DNA from: an uncultured Clostridia bacterium
Lineage (GTDB): Bacteria; Bacillota; Clostridia; Oscillospirales; Ruminococcaceae
Assembly (NCBI GenBank): GCA_937891895.1
Contig: CALATN010000039.1
Span: 1 to 27,717, forward strand
Length of the DNA: 27,717 nucleotides
Direction of reading: 5' to 3'
Both the position numbers and the translations under genes were made by a program. Position 1 is the first letter of the stretch, and every line of letters starts with the position of its first letter. The notes beneath the pieces are model-generated. The model did no database searches and was not told the origin of the DNA. It worked only from the letters and a program-made list of their open reading frames with translations. This document shows, piece by piece, positions 24,965 through 27,717 of this stretch.

Positions 24965-25007
24965 CTTATTTACACAAAATCCGCACCGAAAAAAGCCTAC
25001 TTTTGCA

Positions 25008-25027
25008 TTTGTCAAATAATTGACAAA
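25008..25027. promoter_or_regulatory. Rex-like redox operator over the tpiA -35 box
   Basis: Palindrome TTTGTCAA-ATAA-TTGACAAA. Its core TTGTcAA-N4-TTgACAA keeps the known Rex layout (TTGT-x-AA-N4-TT-x-ACAA; clostridial TTGTTAA-N4-TTAACAA and Bacillus TTGTGAA-N4-TTCACAA). The right arm contains the -35 TTGACA, so a bound repressor would block RNA polymerase. Binding is inferred. Confidence 0.6.
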
Positions 25028-25048
25028 GCCGCTGTTATATAGTATAAT
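25020..25048 (+). promoter_or_regulatory. Consensus promoter of tpiA
   Basis: TTGACA (25020-25025), 17-base spacer, TATAAT (25043-25048). A perfect sigma-A consensus, fitting a very highly expressed glycolytic gene. Confidence 0.92.
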
Positions 25049-25092
25049 TGTAGTGGTAAAAATTCATTCTATTTTAAAAGGAGTTAATCAAT

Positions 25093-25869
25093 ATGAACAA
25101 GAATCTCAGAAAAGCTATTATCGCAGGTAACTGGAAGATGAACAAGACACGTCCTGAAGCTAAGGAGCTTCTTGAAGCTATCAAGCCTCTCGTTGCTAAC
25201 GCTGAAGGTAAGGTTGAAGTTATCGCTTGCGTACCTTTCACAAACCTCGAAACAGCTGTAAATACAACAGCAGGTTCCAACGTTAAGGTTGGCGCTGAAA
25301 ACTGCCACTTTGAAAAGAGCGGTGCTTTCACAGGCGAAATCTCTGCTGATATGCTCGTTGAAGTTGGCGTTGAATATGTTGTTCTCGGTCACTCCGAAAG
25401 AAGACAGTACTTCGGTGAAACTGACGAAACAGTTAACAAGAGAACTAAGGCTGCTCTCGCTGCTGGTCTCAAGCCAATCGTTTGCGTTGGCGAACTTCTC
25501 TGGGAAAGAGAATGCAACATCACTGAAGAAGTTATCGCTCGTCAGATCAAGCTCGACCTCTTCGATATCTCCGCTGAAGATGTTAAGAAGTGTGTAATTG
25601 CTTACGAGCCGGTATGGGCTATCGGTACAGGCAAGACAGCTACAGCTGACCAGGCTGAAGAAGTTTGCGCATTCATCCGTGCAACACTTGCTAAGATTTA
25701 TGACGCTGCAACTGCTGACGCTGTAACAATCCAGTACGGCGGCTCCATGAACGCTGCTAACGCTGCTGAGCTTCTCTCCAAGCCAAACGTTGACGGCGGT
25801 CTCATCGGCGGTGCTTCCCTCAAGGCTGCTGACTTCAACACAATCGTTCAGGCAGCAGTAAATGGTTAA
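25093..25869 (+). CDS. tpiA: Triosephosphate isomerase
   Basis: 258 residues, normal length. ATG with AAAAGGAG before it. Interconverts dihydroxyacetone phosphate and glyceraldehyde 3-phosphate in glycolysis. All active-site parts are present: Asn13 and Lys15 in 'GNWKMN', His100 in 'VVLGHSERR', Glu172 in 'AYEPVWAIGTG' followed by the flexible loop, and the phosphate-binding 'YGGSMN' and 'GGLIGGASL' segments. Codon choice is narrow (GCT, CTC, AAG, GAA), which marks strong expression. Consensus promoter and Rex-like site upstream; three hairpins at the 3' end, the first including the stop codon. Confidence 0.98.
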   Translation: MNKNLRKAIIAGNWKMNKTRPEAKELLEAIKPLVANAEGKVEVIACVPFTNLETAVNTTAGSNVKVGAENCHFEKSGAFTGEISADMLVEVGVEYVVLGHSERRQYFGETDETVNKRTKAALAAGLKPIVCVGELLWERECNITEEVIARQIKLDLFDISAEDVKKCVIAYEPVWAIGTGKTATADQAEEVCAFIRATLAKIYDAATADAVTIQYGGSMNAANAAELLSKPNVDGGLIGGASLKAADFNTIVQAAVNG

Positions 25870-25945
25870 TTTTCGGAACGAAAATTAACCACTCCAAGTT
25901 TTTGTGCAAGCACAAAAACTTTTGGGGATGTGAGAATAACTCACA
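25864..25945 (+). terminator. Three consecutive stem-loops behind tpiA
   Basis: Hairpin 1: perfect 12-base-pair stem (25864-25875 with 25879-25890), which contains the tpiA stop codon. Hairpin 2: perfect 11-base-pair stem (25896-25906 with 25911-25921) and four T at its end. Hairpin 3: 6-base-pair stem (25929-25934 with 25940-25945). Only hairpin 2 has a short T run, so this is a partial terminator or an mRNA-stabilising 3' end before the next gene. Confidence 0.65.
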
Positions 25946-25984
25946 AAGTACGTTTTCAAAAGTAACTCTTAAAGGATTTTATTT

Positions 25985-26311
25985 ATGAAAACCTCACGAT
26001 TAAAGCGTGTAAGACGTGAAGAGCAGAAGCGCAGGCAGGACAAACCACTTACCGTAAAGCAGTGGAAAACCATTGCGGCGGCGTGCGGTGCGGTACTGAT
26101 GATTGCGCTGTGCTTCTTCTCGGTTGACCTGGTCCGTGCAAAGAAAAATAATCAGCCGCCGATTTTCTGCGTACCCGTTATTGAGTACGAAAACGGCAGC
26201 GAGGATTATTACGGACTTTTCTACAAGGTCTGGAAGGACTACAACCCCTTTGAGGACGAAACCCGTTACTATATGGGGTTCTGGCTCCTGCCCAAATCCG
26301 TGAATATTTAA
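25985..26311 (+). CDS. Small single-pass membrane protein between tpiA and gpmI
   Basis: 108 residues, ATG with AAAGGA 8 bases upstream. A strongly basic N-terminus (1-20, many Lys/Arg) precedes one membrane helix at about 28-50. The rest is a short outward-facing domain, 'PPIFCVPVIEYENGSEDYYG' then 'LFYKVWKDYNP'. The 'Y-x-G-L-x-Y-K-V' pattern resembles small secreted or lipoprotein domains of Firmicutes with a conserved 'GLGYKV' strand, from memory and without a named role. Placed in the glycolytic cluster with short gaps, probably co-transcribed with the gpmI start. Confidence 0.75.
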   Translation: MKTSRLKRVRREEQKRRQDKPLTVKQWKTIAAACGAVLMIALCFFSVDLVRAKKNNQPPIFCVPVIEYENGSEDYYGLFYKVWKDYNPFEDETRYYMGFWLLPKSVNI

Positions 26312-26330
26312 TTTGAAAGGAATAATTCCA

Positions 26331-26792
26331 ATGAGCAAAAAACCTCTTGCTTTAATTATTATGGACGGCTACGGCATCAATAACTCCGATTACGGCAACG
26401 CTATTGCTGCTGCAAAGAAGCCTAACCTTGACAAGTATTTTGCTGAATGCCCTAACACAATCATCGGCGCTTCAGGCCTTGACGTTGGTCTTCCTGACGG
26501 TCAGATGGGTAACTCCGAAGTTGGCCACACAAACATCGGCGCAGGCAGAATTGTTTATCAGATGCTCGTTAAGATTTCCAAGTCCATCAAGGACGGCGAC
26601 TTCTTCACAAACCCTGCACTTGTTTCCGCTATCGAAAACTGCAAGGCTAAGGGCAGCGCACTTCACCTTATGGGTCTTCTTTCCCCTGGCGGCGTACACA
26701 GCCATATGGAACACCTCTACGGCCTTCTCGAAATGGCTAAGAAGGAAGGCCTTGAAAAGGTTTACATTCACTGCATTATGGACGGACGTGAC
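26331..26792 (+). CDS. gpmI: 2,3-bisphosphoglycerate-independent phosphoglycerate mutase, N-terminal part only
   Basis: ATG at 26331 with GAAAGGA about 10 bases upstream. Residues 1-154 are plain GpmI: metal-binding Asp12 in 'MDGYG', catalytic Ser62 in 'GQMGNSEVGHTNIGAG', His123 in 'GGVHSH', and the substrate-binding 'DGRD' at 151-154. A full enzyme has about 510 residues and should continue with a Pro-rich segment after DGRD. Instead the frame goes on as cytidylate kinase. The genomic context (tpiA before it) and the codon use, like that of tpiA, show this part belongs to the main genome. The rest of the gene is missing from the window. Confidence 0.93.
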
Positions 26793-26963
26793 ATCGGTAC
26801 TGTTATTCTCCCGAATGCCGAGGTCAAGATCTTCCTCACCGCATCCAATGAATGCCGCGCGCAGAGGCGCTGTGAGGAGCTTCGCGCAAAGGGAACGGAC
26901 GTTACCTTTGAGGAGGTCCTTGCCGACATGATCGCAAGAGACGGGGAGGACAGAAACCGTACC
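26781..26963 (+). pseudogene. cmk: Cytidylate kinase internal fragment, joined in frame after gpmI
   Basis: From the shared 'DGRD' the frame reads as the middle to C-terminal part of cytidylate kinase: 'DGRDIGTVILPNAEVKIFLT', 'RAQRRCEELRAKG', then 'MIARDGEDRNRTSP', which is the family's R-D-x-x-D-x-x-R-x-x-x-P element. About 60 residues, so neither the P-loop start nor the end is present and it cannot be an active enzyme. Base composition jumps: 69 of 120 bases at 26821-26940 are G or C by hand count, with CGC and ATC codons uncommon in tpiA. It probably comes from another genome. Confidence 0.8.
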
Positions 26964-27717
26964 TCTCCATTTGCATTTACCGGAAATAAATTTGAATTTC
27001 GTATGGTTGGTTCCCGAGATTCCGTTGCGACTTCAACGATTGTTCTCAATACGATTGTAGCAGAGGCGTTTGGGGAAGCGTGTGATGTACTGGAGCAGGC
27101 GGAGGATTTCGATGCAGCGGTGCAAGAGTTGATTTGTGAATATGCATCGGAGCATGAACGGATTCTGTTTAGTGGGAACGGTTATTCTCAGGAATGGGTA
27201 GAAGAAGCTGCAAGACGTGGACTTCCAAATCTTGCTACGATGGTAGAGTCCATTCCGTATCTTGTGACAGATAAGACCGTGAGTCTGTTTGAAAAATTTG
27301 GTGTATTTACACGGGCTGAATTAGAGTCCCGTGCGGAAATCAAATACGAAACTTATGCCAAAGCTATTAATATAGAAGCAAGAGCGATGATTGACATTGC
27401 CAGTAAGCATATTATACCGGCAGTCATCAAATATATTACTTCCCTTGCATCTTCTGTGAATCAGGTTAGGGAAGCATGTGCTTCCATTCACGTAGGAGTA
27501 CAGACGGAATTGCTCGCAGAATCTTCGGACTTATTAGCTGATACGAGAAACGCGTTGAAGAAATTGATTGAGGTGACGCAGCAGGCATCTGCTATGCCAC
27601 GTGGAAAAGAACAGGCAGAGTTCTTCCGGCAGGAGGTTGTACCTGTAATGGATGCGCTACGCGCACCGGTTGACAAATTAGAAATGATTGTGAACAAAGA
27701 AATGTGGCCAATGCCAT
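26952..27717 (+). CDS. glnN: Type III glutamine synthetase, C-terminal part, joined in frame and cut by the window end
   Basis: From 'DRNRTSPFAFTGNKFEFRMV' (starting at residue 207 of the open frame) the sequence is the catalytic-core end and C-terminal region of GlnN-type glutamine synthetase: the 'GNKFEFR' motif, 'IVLNTIVAEAF', then a long helical C-terminal domain ('EIKYETYAKAINIEARAMID', 'EFFRQEVVPVMDALR') unique to type III. The whole enzyme has about 700 residues; the N-terminal ~60 percent is absent. No stop occurs before 27717. Composition drops again: 22 of 60 bases at 27361-27420 are G or C, and codons such as ATA and AGA appear. It is likely from a third source, for example a Lachnospiraceae-type genome. 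Confidence 0.85.

Noticed and set aside
26404..26931. Plus-strand open frame of 175 residues overlapping the gpmI start
   Set aside because: Wrong frame: the frame beginning at 26331 shows exact GpmI motifs. The other frame is Ser/Leu/Arg-rich with no family likeness.
26331..27717. A genuine natural fusion enzyme GpmI-Cmk-GlnN
   Set aside because: Each part lacks its essential halves, joins sit at chance shared motifs and base composition steps at both joins. A misassembly explains this better.

Overview
The window looks like a contig from a low-to-mid GC, anaerobic, gut-type Firmicute, most likely Ruminococcus or another Oscillospiraceae member. The reasons are consensus sigma-A promoters with extended -10 boxes, AGGAGG-type ribosome sites, occasional TTG/GTG starts, a DUF1846 protein, a YtrA-like GntR/ABC operon, and a giant secreted repeat protein whose C-terminal module I recognise from Ruminococcus surface proteins. 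The assignment is inference from gene content. The sequence reads like a metagenome assembly, and its last ~0.9 kb should not be trusted as one genome.

Layout. 1-2463: a tandem pair of related secreted proteins; the first is cut by the window edge and the second is a clear lipoprotein. 2456-3959: a small unknown protein, a hairpin terminator or attenuator, and a Gfo/Idh/MocA oxidoreductase. 3992-9520: a probable operon of a 1325-residue hybrid sensor kinase, a DMT-family transporter and a small membrane protein, meeting a reverse-strand C39-like exported peptidase tail to tail. 10441-12480: a rightward run with a patatin-like lipase, an ICMT/PEMT-like membrane methyltransferase, an unknown 95-residue protein and a 57-residue ORF whose ribosome site lies in a hairpin. 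12518-13990 (reverse): a DUF1846 protein. 14203-21228: a 2341-residue surface protein with an N-terminal transglutaminase-like domain, a long stalk of Ig-like, beta-helix and Cys-motif modules, and a C-terminal membrane tail without LPxTG. 21357-24912: an autoregulated-looking GntR (YtrA-type) repressor, ABC ATPase and three membrane proteins. 25008-26311: tpiA behind a consensus promoter overlapped by a Rex-like palindrome, then a small membrane protein. 26331-27717: gpmI begins, but its reading frame passes into a cytidylate kinase fragment and then the C-terminal part of a type III glutamine synthetase, all in frame.

How the parts may work together (inference). The sensor kinase operon and the giant surface protein share an almost identical promoter, 26 of 29 positions. 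The GntR operon has a 16+6+16 operator over its promoter, and a second site of the same core geometry lies just behind the giant gene. Together these suggest an envelope-centred region of sensing, surface display and export. tpiA and gpmI form a lower-glycolysis cluster that may respond to redox state through Rex. The best candidates for something new are the transglutaminase-headed repeat protein, the paired operator sites and the sequestered-ribosome-site mini-gene. The chimeric right end is most likely an assembly join. No tRNA, rRNA, CRISPR array, IS element or phage gene was seen.
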